Origin: Uliginosibacterium sp. 31-16
Lineage (GTDB): Bacteria; Pseudomonadota; Gammaproteobacteria; Burkholderiales; Rhodocyclaceae
Assembly (NCBI RefSeq): GCF_030730865.1
Contig: NZ_JAVALZ010000001.1
Location: 1,488,001 to 1,552,000 of the forward strand
Direction: 5' to 3'
DNA: 64,000 bases
Position numbers and translations under genes: made by a program. Shown here piece by piece: positions 42,030 to 51,248 of this stretch (position 1 is the stretch's first letter; each line of letters begins with the position of its first letter). The notes beneath the pieces are model-generated. The model saw only the letters and a list, made by a program, of their open reading frames with translations. It was not told the DNA's origin and made no database searches.

Positions 42030-43409
42030 TCAGTCGGTGCTGCCGGCATCGGCACTGGCCAGTGCCTCGCGGTGATTCCGCCGTCGCCAGGCCCAGGTCT
42101 TGATTGCCTGGGGCAACAGGCTCAGGCAGGAGCAGTAATAGATGAATTTGAAACCCAGCAGACGCGGGCCGATCGGTGTGTTGCGGAACAGATCGCCAGC
42201 CAGGATCGAGACGACGGCTTCCTGCATGCGCCACACGTTGCTGGGCTGCATGAAGATCTTGCGGATGGCCGGCGAGGTGATGCGGTAGATGAACCACGAG
42301 AACATTTTCGGGCCGTGCACGATGACGCGCTCAAAGCGGCGGAAGGCTTTCTCGGCCTGCTTCGCTTCACCGCGCAGCCAGTGGTCAACGGCTGTGCTGC
42401 ATTCAAATGCGCTGTTCATGGCGAGGTAGACGCCGGAAGAGAACATCGGATCGACGAAGGCGAAGGCGTCGCCGATCATGGCAAAGCGCTCGCCGCGGCA
42501 ATAGGCCGAGTTGTAGGAGAAGTTGCCGGTGGCGGTGGCAGGTTCGACCATCCTGGCATCTTTCAGGCGCTCGGCAAGCTTGGGCACCAGCGCGATGGTT
42601 TCCATCAGGAAGCTCGATGGATCGCTCTTGCGAGTCTTGAAATACACCGGCGAAGCGACTGCACCGACGCTGACCGTGCCGTCGCGCAGCGGGATGTACC
42701 AGAACCAGCCGTGGTCGAACCAGAAAATCGAAATGTTCCCCTCGCGCCGGCCGGCACCACGCCAGGCTCCGGTGAAGTGGCCGAACAGCGCCGCACTGCT
42801 GTGATCCGGGTTGCGCTGTTTGATGCCGAGCTGGTTGGCGAGCAGGGTGTCGCGGCCGCTCGCGTCGATCACGAAGCGCGGGCGCCATTCGGTGTCCACG
42901 CCATCGTCGCCCTTGATCCTGACCGTGGCACGCTCGTCACCGCCTTTGCCCGCATGCATGTCCACATGGGTGACGCGTTGCCCTTCGAAGCAGCGAGCGC
43001 CGCGTTTCTCCGCGTGACGGAAGAGAAGCTCGTCGAACTCCGAACGACGCACGTGCATCGAGTAGGGAAAGGATTTGTCCATCGCCTCGGCGAAGGTCAG
43101 GTCACTGGTGTGCTCATGCCAGGGCGAGACGAATTCGACACCGTATTTGGTGATGCCGATGCGCTCGATATCGGTGCGCACACCCAGCCGGTCGAACAGT
43201 GGCATGTTCATCGGCAGCAGGGATTCGCCGATGTGAAAGCGCGGGTGCTGCGACTTCTCGACCATCACCACGTCATGCCCGCGTTCTGCGAGCAGGGTGG
43301 CGGCGGTTGAGCCAGCAGGGCCGCCGCCAATGATCAGCACGTCAGGGGTCGTGCCGGTGAAGGGCGGACGCGATTCTGCGCAGGCCGCGCCCGGATTCTG
43401 TTTGTCCAT
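42030..43409 (-). CDS. FAD-dependent halogenase-like oxidoreductase
   Basis: A 459-residue flavoprotein of the tryptophan-halogenase/geranylgeranyl-reductase superfamily. 'LIIGGGPAGSTAATLLAERG' binds FAD, 'FHIGESLLPMNMPLFDRLG' is the halogenase-type second motif, and W-x-W-x-I-P is present at residues 235-240 ('WFWYIP'), a signature of flavin-dependent halogenases. 'AMIGDAFAFVDPMFSSGVYL' closes the FAD site. It stands alone with no biosynthetic cluster in view. Substrate and halogenation activity are unproven; it could be a hydroxylase or reductase. Confidence 0.8.
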   Translation of the reverse strand: MDKQNPGAACAESRPPFTGTTPDVLIIGGGPAGSTAATLLAERGHDVVMVEKSQHPRFHIGESLLPMNMPLFDRLGVRTDIERIGITKYGVEFVSPWHEHTSDLTFAEAMDKSFPYSMHVRRSEFDELLFRHAEKRGARCFEGQRVTHVDMHAGKGGDERATVRIKGDDGVDTEWRPRFVIDASGRDTLLANQLGIKQRNPDHSSAALFGHFTGAWRGAGRREGNISIFWFDHGWFWYIPLRDGTVSVGAVASPVYFKTRKSDPSSFLMETIALVPKLAERLKDARMVEPATATGNFSYNSAYCRGERFAMIGDAFAFVDPMFSSGVYLAMNSAFECSTAVDHWLRGEAKQAEKAFRRFERVIVHGPKMFSWFIYRITSPAIRKIFMQPSNVWRMQEAVVSILAGDLFRNTPIGPRLLGFKFIYYCSCLSLLPQAIKTWAWRRRNHREALASADAGSTD

Positions 43410-43512
43410 GATCTCTCCAGGGTTTTATGCTTTATCGGTATGTTTGGCCGACGATAGCATGCGCACCCGGAGTGCGGCATCGCTGGGCAGAAGAAATTCT
43501 GACCGGCTATCT

Positions 43513-43618
43513 GGAGAGCCGCATGCAGCAACACTCTTCAGCATGGCGTGCCATACAGGTCCGTACCGTGAGGCTGTGCAGCATGGCACGCTGAAGAGGC
43601 CCGTCAGAAGCGGCTCTC
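43513..43618. repeat. palindromic element E (large two-level dyad)
   Basis: Outer arms GAGAGCCGC (43514-43522) and GCGGCTCTC (43610-43618) are perfect. The inner arms CTCTTCAGCATGGCGTGCCA and GCATGGCACGCTGAAGAG pair imperfectly. The element begins at the histidine-kinase stop codon and precedes the halogenase-like gene, so it may terminate the two-component operon. Confidence 0.75.
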
Positions 43619-45008
43619 AAGGCATGCTTGCGGGCAGGTCGATGTGGACTTCCAGCCCGCCGGTGCTGCGGTTGCGGGCGCGGACCTGGCCGCCGTGAGC
43701 CTCGATGGCGCGCCGTGCAATCGCCAGACCGAGGCCGTAGCCGCCGCTGCCGGCATTTTCACCACGGTGAAACGGCTCGAAGATCGTGGCCAGCTCGGCT
43801 TCGGCTACGCCGGCGCCGGCATCTGCAATGGTGATGTGCAGGGCGCGAATGGTGCTGTCGCGGCTCAGGTTCAGCTCCACCACGCTATCCGGAGGGGTGT
43901 GACGCAAGGCGTTGCGCAGCACGTTCTCGACGGCACGGTGCAGCAGCTCACCGCGTGCCCGGATGATCATTTCGCCATCCACGCTGCTGGTGAACACGAT
44001 GCGCCGTGCGCTGCCTTCTGCCTCGAAACGGGCGTCCTCGACCACGCTATCGAGCAGCTCGACGACATCGACGTAGTCATCCGCGTGCTGCACGCTTTGC
44101 GCCTCCAGCCGGGCGAGGGTCAGGATTTCGCCGATCAGGGCGTCGAGCCGTTCGCTCTCGCGTTCGATGCGGGAGAGTGCCGCGTCAACCTGGGCCGGAC
44201 TTTGCCGCGCCAGGCCGACGGCCACCTGCAGGCGGGCCAGCGGCGAACGCAGCTCGTGGGACACATCGTGGAGCAGACGGCTTTGCGAGCCCATCAGCTG
44301 TTGCAACTGCTGCGCCATGCCATCGAATTCGCGGCCGAGTTCGCCGATCTCGTCGCGCCGGCCATCCATGCTCTGGGCCACTCGCACGTCGAGCTGCCCA
44401 TGCGAGGCGGCCAGAAATGCATCCTGCAGCTTGCGGATCGGGCGCGAGAAGTGGCGGGCAAGCAGGGCGCTGACGGCCAGGCTGGCGAGCAGCGCCGCAA
44501 TGGCCAGAGCGATGGGCGCTTCAATGCGCACATACGGTAGCAGGGGTGCGCGTTCCGGTGCCCGCGCTGCGGTCAGCGGGAAAAACATCAACCATTCATG
44601 CCCGGCGGTATCCTGCCAGGCGCGCACGCCGCGTTTGCGCCAGTCGCCCACCCGTTCGCCATCCCGCGAGGCGTGCCATTCGGCCAGCCTTTCGCGCGCA
44701 ATGCCCAGCGCCTCGGCGGGCACTTCGCGGCCGAGCAGGTCAGCCCCCTCCTCATTGACCACGAGCGGTGGAGCGCCGTCGTGAGCCGGCCAGCTCTCCA
44801 GCAGCGAGCGCAGGGCGCTTTCGCCACCATACTGGGCGACCGACCAGGCCGTGCGCAGGGCGATACTGCTGCGCGGCCCGGCGGCCAGCACGCTCTCCTC
44901 GCTGCGGCGCGCCTCTTCCTGAATGGCCAGCGCGGCCGTGACGCCGATCACGGTCAGCAACAGGGTCAGCCAGAAGCCGGCGAAGATTTTCCAGAACAGG
45001 CGCCCCAT
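43617..45008 (-). CDS. CpxA-like sensor histidine kinase
   Basis: A 463-residue membrane kinase. TM1 'IFAGFWLTLLLTVIGVTAAL', a periplasmic sensor of about 130 residues, TM2 'ALAIAALLASLAVSALLARH', and HAMP lead to the H-box 'LLHDVSHELRSPLARLQVAV' (phospho-His). The N-box 'VENVLRNALRHTPPDS' and G-boxes 'ADAGAGVAEAELATIFEPFH' and 'GGYGLGLAIARRAIEAHGG' follow. Its gene lies 3 bases after the response-regulator stop. The pairing with a divergent Spy/CpxP-like gene suggests envelope-stress or metal sensing. Confidence 0.95.
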   Translation of the reverse strand: MGRLFWKIFAGFWLTLLLTVIGVTAALAIQEEARRSEESVLAAGPRSSIALRTAWSVAQYGGESALRSLLESWPAHDGAPPLVVNEEGADLLGREVPAEALGIARERLAEWHASRDGERVGDWRKRGVRAWQDTAGHEWLMFFPLTAARAPERAPLLPYVRIEAPIALAIAALLASLAVSALLARHFSRPIRKLQDAFLAASHGQLDVRVAQSMDGRRDEIGELGREFDGMAQQLQQLMGSQSRLLHDVSHELRSPLARLQVAVGLARQSPAQVDAALSRIERESERLDALIGEILTLARLEAQSVQHADDYVDVVELLDSVVEDARFEAEGSARRIVFTSSVDGEMIIRARGELLHRAVENVLRNALRHTPPDSVVELNLSRDSTIRALHITIADAGAGVAEAELATIFEPFHRGENAGSGGYGLGLAIARRAIEAHGGQVRARNRSTGGLEVHIDLPASMP

Positions 45009-45011
45009 CGC

Positions 45012-45707
45012 TCACTCCACGATGTACTGATAGCCGATGCCGCGCACAGTCTGGATCGGCGAACGGCCATCGGCGAGCAGACCGAGCTTGCTGCGCAGAT
45101 TGCTTACGTGCACGTCGATGCTGCGGTCATAGCGGGCGAGCGGCCGGCCGAGCCCTTTTTCGGACAGATCGTTCTTGCTGACCGGGCTGCCGGCCTGGCG
45201 GGCGAGCACTTCAAGCAGATTGAATTCGGTGCTGGTCAGGTCGAGCAGGTTGCCCGCCCATTCGGCGCGGCGCTGTTCGGGGCGCAAGCTCAGCAGACCA
45301 ACCGCAATCGGCATCTGGGCCTCGTGGCCGCTGGCGACGCTGCCGGCGCGGCGCAGGATGGCGCGGATGCGCGCCACCAGCTCACGCGGTGTGCAAGGCT
45401 TGGGTACGTAATCATCGGCGCCCAGTTCCAGACCCAGCACGCGATCAATGTCGTCGCCGCGTGCCGTCAGCATGATCACCGGAACGCGGCTGGCCTGGCG
45501 AATGATGCGCAGCGCCTCGATGCCGTTCATGCGCGGCATCATTACATCCAGAACGACGATGGCATGTTCGCCGCTGAGGGCGGCGGCGGCGCCTTGTTCG
45601 CCATCATTTGCGGTGTCCACCTCGAAGCCTTCCACGCGCAGGTATTCCGCCTGCAGCGCACACAGCTCGGTGTCGTCATCGACCAGCAGTACCTTGGTCA
45701 TTTTCAA
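45012..45707 (-). CDS. CpxR-like OmpR-family response regulator
   Basis: A 231-residue regulator. The receiver domain carries 'VLLVDDDTELCALQAEYLRV' (acidic pocket), the phospho-acceptor Asp in 'AIVVLDVMMPRMNGIEAL', Thr in 'VIMLTARGDDID' and Lys in 'ADDYVPKPCTPREL'. The winged-helix DNA-binding domain follows: 'LDLTSTEFNLLEVLARQAG', 'RSIDVHVSNLRSKLG', 'QTVRGIGYQYIVE'. It is the first gene of the two-component operon and probably binds the tandem sites at 45766-45790, between it and the Spy-like gene. Confidence 0.95.
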   Translation of the reverse strand: MKMTKVLLVDDDTELCALQAEYLRVEGFEVDTANDGEQGAAAALSGEHAIVVLDVMMPRMNGIEALRIIRQASRVPVIMLTARGDDIDRVLGLELGADDYVPKPCTPRELVARIRAILRRAGSVASGHEAQMPIAVGLLSLRPEQRRAEWAGNLLDLTSTEFNLLEVLARQAGSPVSKNDLSEKGLGRPLARYDRSIDVHVSNLRSKLGLLADGRSPIQTVRGIGYQYIVE

Positions 45708-45765
45708 TTCATCCTGTCAGAACAGGCGCCCATGATACGACCGGGGCATGGCTGCCAAACCCTGC

Positions 45766-45790
45766 TTACGCTTCCTTAACCAGAATTTAC
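45766..45790. promoter_or_regulatory. tandem CpxR-type binding sites
   Basis: TTACG, TTAAC and TTTAC pentamers occur at exact 10-base spacing in the divergent region. Read on the minus strand, GTAAA-N5-GTTAA closely matches the CpxR box GTAAA-N5-GTAAA. The position, ~60-110 bases from both start codons, fits autoregulation and control of the Spy-like gene. Confidence 0.6.
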
Positions 45791-45873
45791 GGGCGGCTGA
45801 CACAGCTTAACTGCCCCGGCGCCCACACTGGCATCACCCGATCAACCCGATCAGAACCCCAGAGGAGCCTGTC

Positions 45874-46404
45874 ATGACCGAACTGAATTCCACCATCCGC
45901 CGTTTCCTTACCGTCAGTGCCGTGGCCCTGGCCCTGCCCATGAGTGCATGGGCGCAGCAGGCTGCCGGCAGCGCCCCCGCTGCCCCGGCTCAGGATGCTC
46001 GCGCATCGGTGCAGCAACGCCCGCATGGGCATCACGGTCATCACGGCCGGATGGATGCGGGCATGCGCGGCGATCACCTGTTCATGCTGCGTGGGCTGGA
46101 TCTGAGCAGCGCACAGAAAGATCAGGCCAAGGCCCTGTTTGAAGCTCAGCGCCCGGCCATGCAGGAAAAACGCCAGGCCGTGCGTGAAGCCCGCGATGCG
46201 TTGCATCAGCTGGTGATTTCCGGCAAATACAGTCCTGAGCGCGCCGCCGAACTGGCCAAGGATATTGCCCAGAAGGAAACCGCCCAGATGCTGTTCATGG
46301 CCGAACAGGGCAACAAGCTGGTGCAGATCCTGACCCCCGAGCAGCGCACCAAGCTGCAGACGCGCATGCAGGACAAAGGCGCCGCGCACGGTGGCCGCCG
46401 TTAA
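45874..46404 (+). CDS. Spy/CpxP-family periplasmic protein
   Basis: A 176-residue protein. It has a signal peptide (about 1-27, 'VSAVALALPMSAWA'), a His-rich segment 'RPHGHHGHHGRMDAGM' and a helical LTxxQ-type fold with 'LDLSSAQKDQAKALFEAQRP' and the second LTxxQ 'ILTPEQRTKLQTRM'. Family members act as periplasmic chaperones or as negative feedback on a CpxA-like kinase, and His-rich versions bind Cu/Zn. Divergence from the CpxRA-like pair supports that circuit. A hairpin (46429-46466) follows. Confidence 0.88.
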   Translation: MTELNSTIRRFLTVSAVALALPMSAWAQQAAGSAPAAPAQDARASVQQRPHGHHGHHGRMDAGMRGDHLFMLRGLDLSSAQKDQAKALFEAQRPAMQEKRQAVREARDALHQLVISGKYSPERAAELAKDIAQKETAQMLFMAEQGNKLVQILTPEQRTKLQTRMQDKGAAHGGRR

Positions 46405-46428
46405 GCCTGCAGCATTCCTCCTGAGCCC

Positions 46429-46466
46429 CGCAAGCCGGATCCGGCCGTACACGATCCGGGCTTGCG
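46429..46466 (+). terminator. hairpin between spy-like and ferric-reductase-like genes
   Basis: CGCAAGC-CGGATC (46429-46441) and GATCCGGGCTTGCG (46453-46466) pair as 13 bp with one bulge around an 11-base loop. No T-run follows, so it may be an attenuator or 3'-protecting stem. Confidence 0.5.
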
Positions 46467-46496
46467 AGGCCCGAATTTCGCCCACGGAATCCCATC

Positions 46497-47804
46497 ATGA
46501 AACGCGTCCTTCTGCCCTTGAGCCTGCTGATCACTGCCCTGTGGGCACTGAGTCAGTCAGCGGAAATCCTGACTTTTGCCGCCCCCTTCCTTGATCTGCG
46601 CAAGGCACTGACGATTCTGAGCGGCGCGTTGGCGCTGGGCTGGATGAGCTATTCGATGCTGCTGGCGCTGCGGCCGGTGTGGCTGGAGCAGTGGCTGGGC
46701 GGGCTGGACAAACTGTTTGTCGAACACAAATGGGCCGGTATTGGCTCGGTGCTGTGGGTCGTCACGCATTGGCTGATTGAATTGTCGCCGCGCACCCTGG
46801 TGGCCTGGGGCTGGGTCACCCTGCCACCTCGCGCTCCGCGTGGTTCCCGCCCGCCGCTGGACTGGTGGATTGCGCTGGCCCGTCAGCTCGCCGAGCCGGC
46901 TGCCTGGCTGATGATTGCGCTGGGCATCGTCGCGCTGCTGCGCTTCGTGCCTTACAGCTGGTTCCGCAAGCTGCACAAGCTGTTCCCGATCGCATTCCTG
47001 ATGGGCGCGTATCACAGCGTCTTCATTCCCGGCGGGATCAGCGCCTCAGCGCTTGGCGCCATGATGGTACTGATGGCCGTGTTCGGCAGCGGGGTGGCCG
47101 TCATGTCACTGGCCAGCCTGATCGGTCGTCAGCGGCGTGTGGCAGGGCGCGTCAGTCACATCGAGCAACATGCCAGTGGTGTCATCGACCTGAGGGTGCA
47201 ACCGACGGGCAGCTGGCCGGGTCATCGTGCCGGCCAGTTCGCCTTGCTGACCCTGGATCGGCACGAGGGGCCACATCCGTTCACGATTGCTTCGGATTGG
47301 CAGCCTGGCAGCAGTCTGCGCTTCACAATCAAGCCGCTGGGTGACTACACCTGCAAGCTGGCGGGCAGTGTGAAGCCCGGTGACGTGGCACAGATCGAAG
47401 GGCCGTTCGGTGGCTTCGATTTCGGCACGGCCGCTGAACCGCAGTTGTGGGTGGCCGGGGGGATCGGGATTGCCCCGTTTCTGGCACGCCTCGATGCGCT
47501 GGCAGTCCAGGGCGGGGCAAAACAGAGGATCGTGCTGTTCTACAGCGTGCGCAATGAGCAGGAAGCGCTGTTCCCGGTCGATCTGCCCGAGCTGTGCGCA
47601 CGTGCCGGGGTCGAGCTGTTGCTGCGCGTGGAAAGCCGTGACGGGCGTTTCAATCCTGCCGAAATTGCTCTGCGCCTGAGTGCCGAAGCCAGCGTATGGT
47701 TTTGTGGTCCGGCCCGCTGGGGAGATGGTTTGAAGCGTTTCCTGCGGCGCCAGAACGGCTTGGGGGCGCAGGCATTTCATCAGGAAATCTTCGAGTTCCG
47801 CTAA
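46497..47804 (+). CDS. ferric-reductase-like transmembrane flavoprotein
   Basis: A 435-residue protein. Six hydrophobic helices make a ferric-reductase-type membrane domain with paired histidines ('IGSVLWVVTHWLIEL', 'FRKLHKLFPIAFLMGAYHSV'). Then comes a ferredoxin-reductase-like half: FAD motif 'GPHPFTIASDW', 'GDVAQIEGPFGGFDFG', NADPH motif 'LWVAGGIGIAPFLARLDAL' and C-terminal 'VWFCGPARWGDGLKRFLRRQ'. It would move electrons across the membrane to periplasmic metals or another acceptor. It is 9 bases upstream of the TolC-like gene and may be co-transcribed with it. Confidence 0.88.
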   Translation: MKRVLLPLSLLITALWALSQSAEILTFAAPFLDLRKALTILSGALALGWMSYSMLLALRPVWLEQWLGGLDKLFVEHKWAGIGSVLWVVTHWLIELSPRTLVAWGWVTLPPRAPRGSRPPLDWWIALARQLAEPAAWLMIALGIVALLRFVPYSWFRKLHKLFPIAFLMGAYHSVFIPGGISASALGAMMVLMAVFGSGVAVMSLASLIGRQRRVAGRVSHIEQHASGVIDLRVQPTGSWPGHRAGQFALLTLDRHEGPHPFTIASDWQPGSSLRFTIKPLGDYTCKLAGSVKPGDVAQIEGPFGGFDFGTAAEPQLWVAGGIGIAPFLARLDALAVQGGAKQRIVLFYSVRNEQEALFPVDLPELCARAGVELLLRVESRDGRFNPAEIALRLSAEASVWFCGPARWGDGLKRFLRRQNGLGAQAFHQEIFEFR

Positions 47805-47813
47805 GCTACTGAG

Positions 47814-49202
47814 ATGTCTCGACGCGTCCCCCTGTTGTGCCTCCTGAGCAGTCTGCTGGCCGGCTGCATCAGTGTAGGCCCCGATTACCGCGAACCCGCG
47901 CCGGTATTGCCTCTCCATTGGCATGCCGTGGACAGCGGCGCTGCAAGCGGCTCTCCAGCCGGGTGGTGGCGCAGCTTCGATGATCCGGCGCTCGCCGGCC
48001 TGATCGACGCGGCGCTCGCCACCAGCCCGGACCTGCGCACGGCCCAGGCCCGACTGCGTGAGGCCCGCGCCCGGACCAGCGTGGCCGAGGCCGCGCGGTA
48101 CCCAGGCATCACCAACGATATCAGCGGCAGACGCAGCGAAAGCGCCGGCAAGGGCGTGGCGACCGACACCTACAGCATCGGCTTCGACGCCAGCTGGGAG
48201 ATTGACCTCTTCGGTGGTACCCGGCGCAGCGTGGAAGCCGCACAAGCCAATGCCGAGGCGGCCGCAGCCGGCGTGCGGGATGCCCGGGTGACGCTGGCTG
48301 CCGAGGTGGCGCGCAATTACCTCGACCTGCGCACCCAGCAGACCCGTCTGCAGATCGCCCGCGACAATCTCGCCAGTCAGGCCGAGACCGCGCAACTGGC
48401 GCGCTGGCGCCAGCAGGCCGGGCTGGTCACCGAACTCGACGCCTTGCAGGCCGGCAGCACGCTGGAATCCACCCGTGCCCGCATTCCGGCGCTGGAATCT
48501 GCCGTGGAAGCGGATCTCAACAAGCTTGCCGTGCTCGCAGGCCTGCCGCGCAGCGAGATCGAAGCACGCTTCGGTGCGGCTGCACCGATCCCGCTTACGC
48601 CGCCCGCACTGGGTGTGACGATTCCGGCCGAAACGCTTCGCCAGCGCCCCGATGTGCGTGCCGCCGAACGCAAGCTGGCCGCCGCTACAGCCAGCATCGG
48701 TGTGGCAACCGCCGAGTTGTATCCGGGCCTGAAACTTTCCGGCAATGTCGGCCTCTCCGCCCTGAGCACCGATACCCTGCTGCGCCCCGAAGCGGCCAGC
48801 AGCAGCCTGCTCGCCAGCCTGACTACGCCGGTCTTCGATGCCGGGCGGATCCGGCGCAACATCGCCATCCAGAATGCCCTGCAGGAGCAGGCACTGATTG
48901 CCTGGGAGAAAACCGTGGCGCAGGCGCTGGCCGATGTTGAAACGGCCCTGGTGGCTCTGGCCAAGAGCCGCGAGCGTGCCCGCAGCCTGGTGCTGGCGGC
49001 TGATTCGGCGCGTCTTGCGGCACAGCTCGCGCAACACCGTTATGCCGGTGGCTTGATCGATTTCGGCACCCTGCAGGATACGCAGCGCAGCCTGCTGTCA
49101 GCCGACGATGCACTTGCCTCGCTGCGTGGCGAGGAAGCCAGCGCACTGGTTCAGCTGTACAAATCGCTGGGCGGCGGGTTTGGTGAAGAGGCTGCACCGT
49201 GA
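47814..49202 (+). CDS. TolC/NodT-type outer-membrane efflux lipoprotein
   Basis: A 462-residue protein. The lipobox LLAGC lies in 'LLCLLSSLLAGCISVGPDYR', and 'VGPDYREP' is the usual NodT-group start. Two long coiled-coil repeats of the OEP family follow ('LRTAQARLREARARTSVAEA', 'YSIGFDASWEIDLFGGTRRS', 'RQRPDVRAAERKLAAATASI'). It forms the outer-membrane duct for a tripartite pump. The neighbouring MacA-like and MacB-like genes are the obvious partners. Confidence 0.95.
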   Translation: MSRRVPLLCLLSSLLAGCISVGPDYREPAPVLPLHWHAVDSGAASGSPAGWWRSFDDPALAGLIDAALATSPDLRTAQARLREARARTSVAEAARYPGITNDISGRRSESAGKGVATDTYSIGFDASWEIDLFGGTRRSVEAAQANAEAAAAGVRDARVTLAAEVARNYLDLRTQQTRLQIARDNLASQAETAQLARWRQQAGLVTELDALQAGSTLESTRARIPALESAVEADLNKLAVLAGLPRSEIEARFGAAAPIPLTPPALGVTIPAETLRQRPDVRAAERKLAAATASIGVATAELYPGLKLSGNVGLSALSTDTLLRPEAASSSLLASLTTPVFDAGRIRRNIAIQNALQEQALIAWEKTVAQALADVETALVALAKSRERARSLVLAADSARLAAQLAQHRYAGGLIDFGTLQDTQRSLLSADDALASLRGEEASALVQLYKSLGGGFGEEAAP

Positions 49203-49248
49203 CCCGCCATGACCTGCCGTGCCACGCCCTGACTACTCCGGACATGCC

Positions 49249-50538
49249 ATGACCGAAACCACTCAGAACACGCCCTCCGGCATTGCCCAGGTCCTTGCCG
49301 GCAGCCGCAAGAAACCACGCACCCGGCGCCTGTGGCGGCTGCTGATCGCGATTGCCGTGCTGATCCTGGCCGGTGGCGTGTATGCCTGGCTGCAGGGGCG
49401 CTCGGCCAAGGGGCCGCAATACACCACCAGCACCGTTGCGCGCGGCGACATCACGGTGACCGTGACCGCCACCGGCAACCTGCAGCCGATCAATACGGTG
49501 GATGTCGGTTCGGAAATCTCCGGCACCATCGCCAGTGTCTATGTCGATTTCAACGACAAGGTGAAGAAAGGCCAGGTGCTGGCCCAGCTCGACACGACCA
49601 AGCTGCAGACCGCACTGGAGCGCTCGCGTGCCACCCTGGCCGCCAATCAGGCACGCGTGCAGCAGGCGCGTGCCACGCTGGAGGAAAGCCGTCAGTCGCT
49701 GGCCCGGTTTGAAGAGGTCTCCCGGCTCTCAGGTGGCAAGGTACCCTCGGCCACCGAGCTGGATGCGGCACGCGCCAAACTCGCCCGGGCGTTGGCCGAT
49801 CTGGCTACGGCGGAAGCGGCAGCCAATGAGTCGGCTGGCGCGGTGAAGCAGGGCGAAACCGATCTGGGCAAAGCCACCATCCGCTCGGCGACCAATGGCA
49901 TCGTCCTCAAGCGCACGGTGGAGCCGGGCCAGACCGTGGCGGCTTCGCTGCAGGCGCCGGTGCTGTTCTCGCTGGCCGAAGACTTGTCCGAGATGGAACT
50001 GATCGTTGCCGTGTCGGAGGCCGATGTTGGTCAGATCAAGGAAGGCATGCCGGCGACCTTCACGGTCGATGCCTGGCCGGACAAGAGCTTTCCCGCCACC
50101 ATCCGCCAGGTGCGCTATGGCGCCACCATCGTTGACAACGTGGTGAGCTACCAGACCGTGCTGCTGGTGAAGAACACGGATCTCAAGCTGCGCCCCGGCA
50201 TGACGGCCACGGCCGACATCAAGGTGGCCGAGCACAAGGATGTGCTGCTGGTGCCCAACACCGCGTTGCGCTTCAAGCCTGCCGAGGCGCAGAAAAAAGC
50301 CGAGGGCGGCGTGATGTCCATGCTGATTCCGCGCCCGCCCGCACCGCCCAAGCCCCAGGCGCGCGGCAATGGTGAAGGCGGCAGGAACCGTGCCCGCGTG
50401 TGGGTGAAAACGGCCGAGGGCATCAAGCCGGCGCCGGTGCGCACCCTGCTTTCCGATGGTCGCAACACCGAGGTCGAATCGAAAACCCTGCAGGTCGGTG
50501 ACGAAGTGGTGACTGACGCTGTGGAGAAGGCCAAGTGA
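49249..50538 (+). CDS. MacA-like periplasmic adaptor (HlyD family)
   Basis: A 429-residue adaptor. An N-terminal anchor helix ('LLIAIAVLILAGGVYAWLQG') precedes a lipoyl half-motif 'SEISGTIASVYVDFNDKVKK', a coiled-coil hairpin (~100-180) and the second half 'ATNGIVLKRTVEPGQTVAAS'. Beta-barrel and membrane-proximal domains follow. It has a charged insertion near 'PPAPPKPQARGNGEGGRNRA'. ATG 49249 is used; an upstream GTG in frame lacks support. It overlaps the ATPase gene by 4 bases. Confidence 0.93.
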   Translation: MTETTQNTPSGIAQVLAGSRKKPRTRRLWRLLIAIAVLILAGGVYAWLQGRSAKGPQYTTSTVARGDITVTVTATGNLQPINTVDVGSEISGTIASVYVDFNDKVKKGQVLAQLDTTKLQTALERSRATLAANQARVQQARATLEESRQSLARFEEVSRLSGGKVPSATELDAARAKLARALADLATAEAAANESAGAVKQGETDLGKATIRSATNGIVLKRTVEPGQTVAASLQAPVLFSLAEDLSEMELIVAVSEADVGQIKEGMPATFTVDAWPDKSFPATIRQVRYGATIVDNVVSYQTVLLVKNTDLKLRPGMTATADIKVAEHKDVLLVPNTALRFKPAEAQKKAEGGVMSMLIPRPPAPPKPQARGNGEGGRNRARVWVKTAEGIKPAPVRTLLSDGRNTEVESKTLQVGDEVVTDAVEKAK

Positions 50539-51248
50539 GTGAGCGCCTGAGTGGCTCCCTGATTTCACTGCGTGGGGTCACCAAGACCTATGGCAGCGGG
50601 CAGGCCGCCTTTCAGGCACTGAAAGGCATCGACTTCGACATCGCTGCCGGCGAGTTCGTTGCGGTGATGGGGCCGAGTGGCTCCGGCAAATCTACCGTCA
50701 TGAACATTCTGGGTTGCCTCGACGTGCCGACTTCGGGCGAATACATCTTCCTCGGCGAACATGTCGAAAGCCTCAGTCGCGACCAGCGCGCGCTGTTGCG
50801 CCGTCACTATCTGGGTTTCGTATTTCAGGGCTTCAACCTGCTGGCGCGCACCACGGCGCTGGAGAACGTCGAACTGCCCCTGCTGTATCGCGGCCTGCCG
50901 CTGGCGGAACGTCACGCCAAGGCGCGTGCCGCCCTGGCTCTGGTCGGACTGACCGGCTGGGAGCACCACACGCCGGCGGAACTCTCCGGCGGGCAGCAGC
51001 AACGCGTGGCGATTGCCCGCGCCATCGTGACCCAGCCGACCCTGCTGCTCGCCGATGAGCCGACCGGCAACCTTGACTCCGAACGCGGCGCCGAGATCAT
51101 GGCGCTGCTTACCGGGCTCAATCGCGAGCACGGCATTACCGTGCTGATGGTCACTCACGAGGCCGACATGGCTGCGTATGCGAGCCGTACCCTGCGCTTC
51201 GTTGACGGCGTGGTGGGGCATGACACGTCTTACGTGGGGGCCGACTGA
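50535..51248 (+). CDS. MacB-type ABC ATPase subunit
   Basis: A 237-residue ATPase with Walker A 'GPSGSGKSTVMNILGCLDVP', Q-loop 'FVFQGFNLLARTTALENVEL', signature 'LSGGQQQRVAIARAIV', Walker B 'LLLADEPTGNLD' and 'VLMVTHEADMAAYASR'. It corresponds to the nucleotide-binding half of MacB, here encoded separately from the permease. The next gene starts on its last base. Confidence 0.96.
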   Translation: MSERLSGSLISLRGVTKTYGSGQAAFQALKGIDFDIAAGEFVAVMGPSGSGKSTVMNILGCLDVPTSGEYIFLGEHVESLSRDQRALLRRHYLGFVFQGFNLLARTTALENVELPLLYRGLPLAERHAKARAALALVGLTGWEHHTPAELSGGQQQRVAIARAIVTQPTLLLADEPTGNLDSERGAEIMALLTGLNREHGITVLMVTHEADMAAYASRTLRFVDGVVGHDTSYVGAD

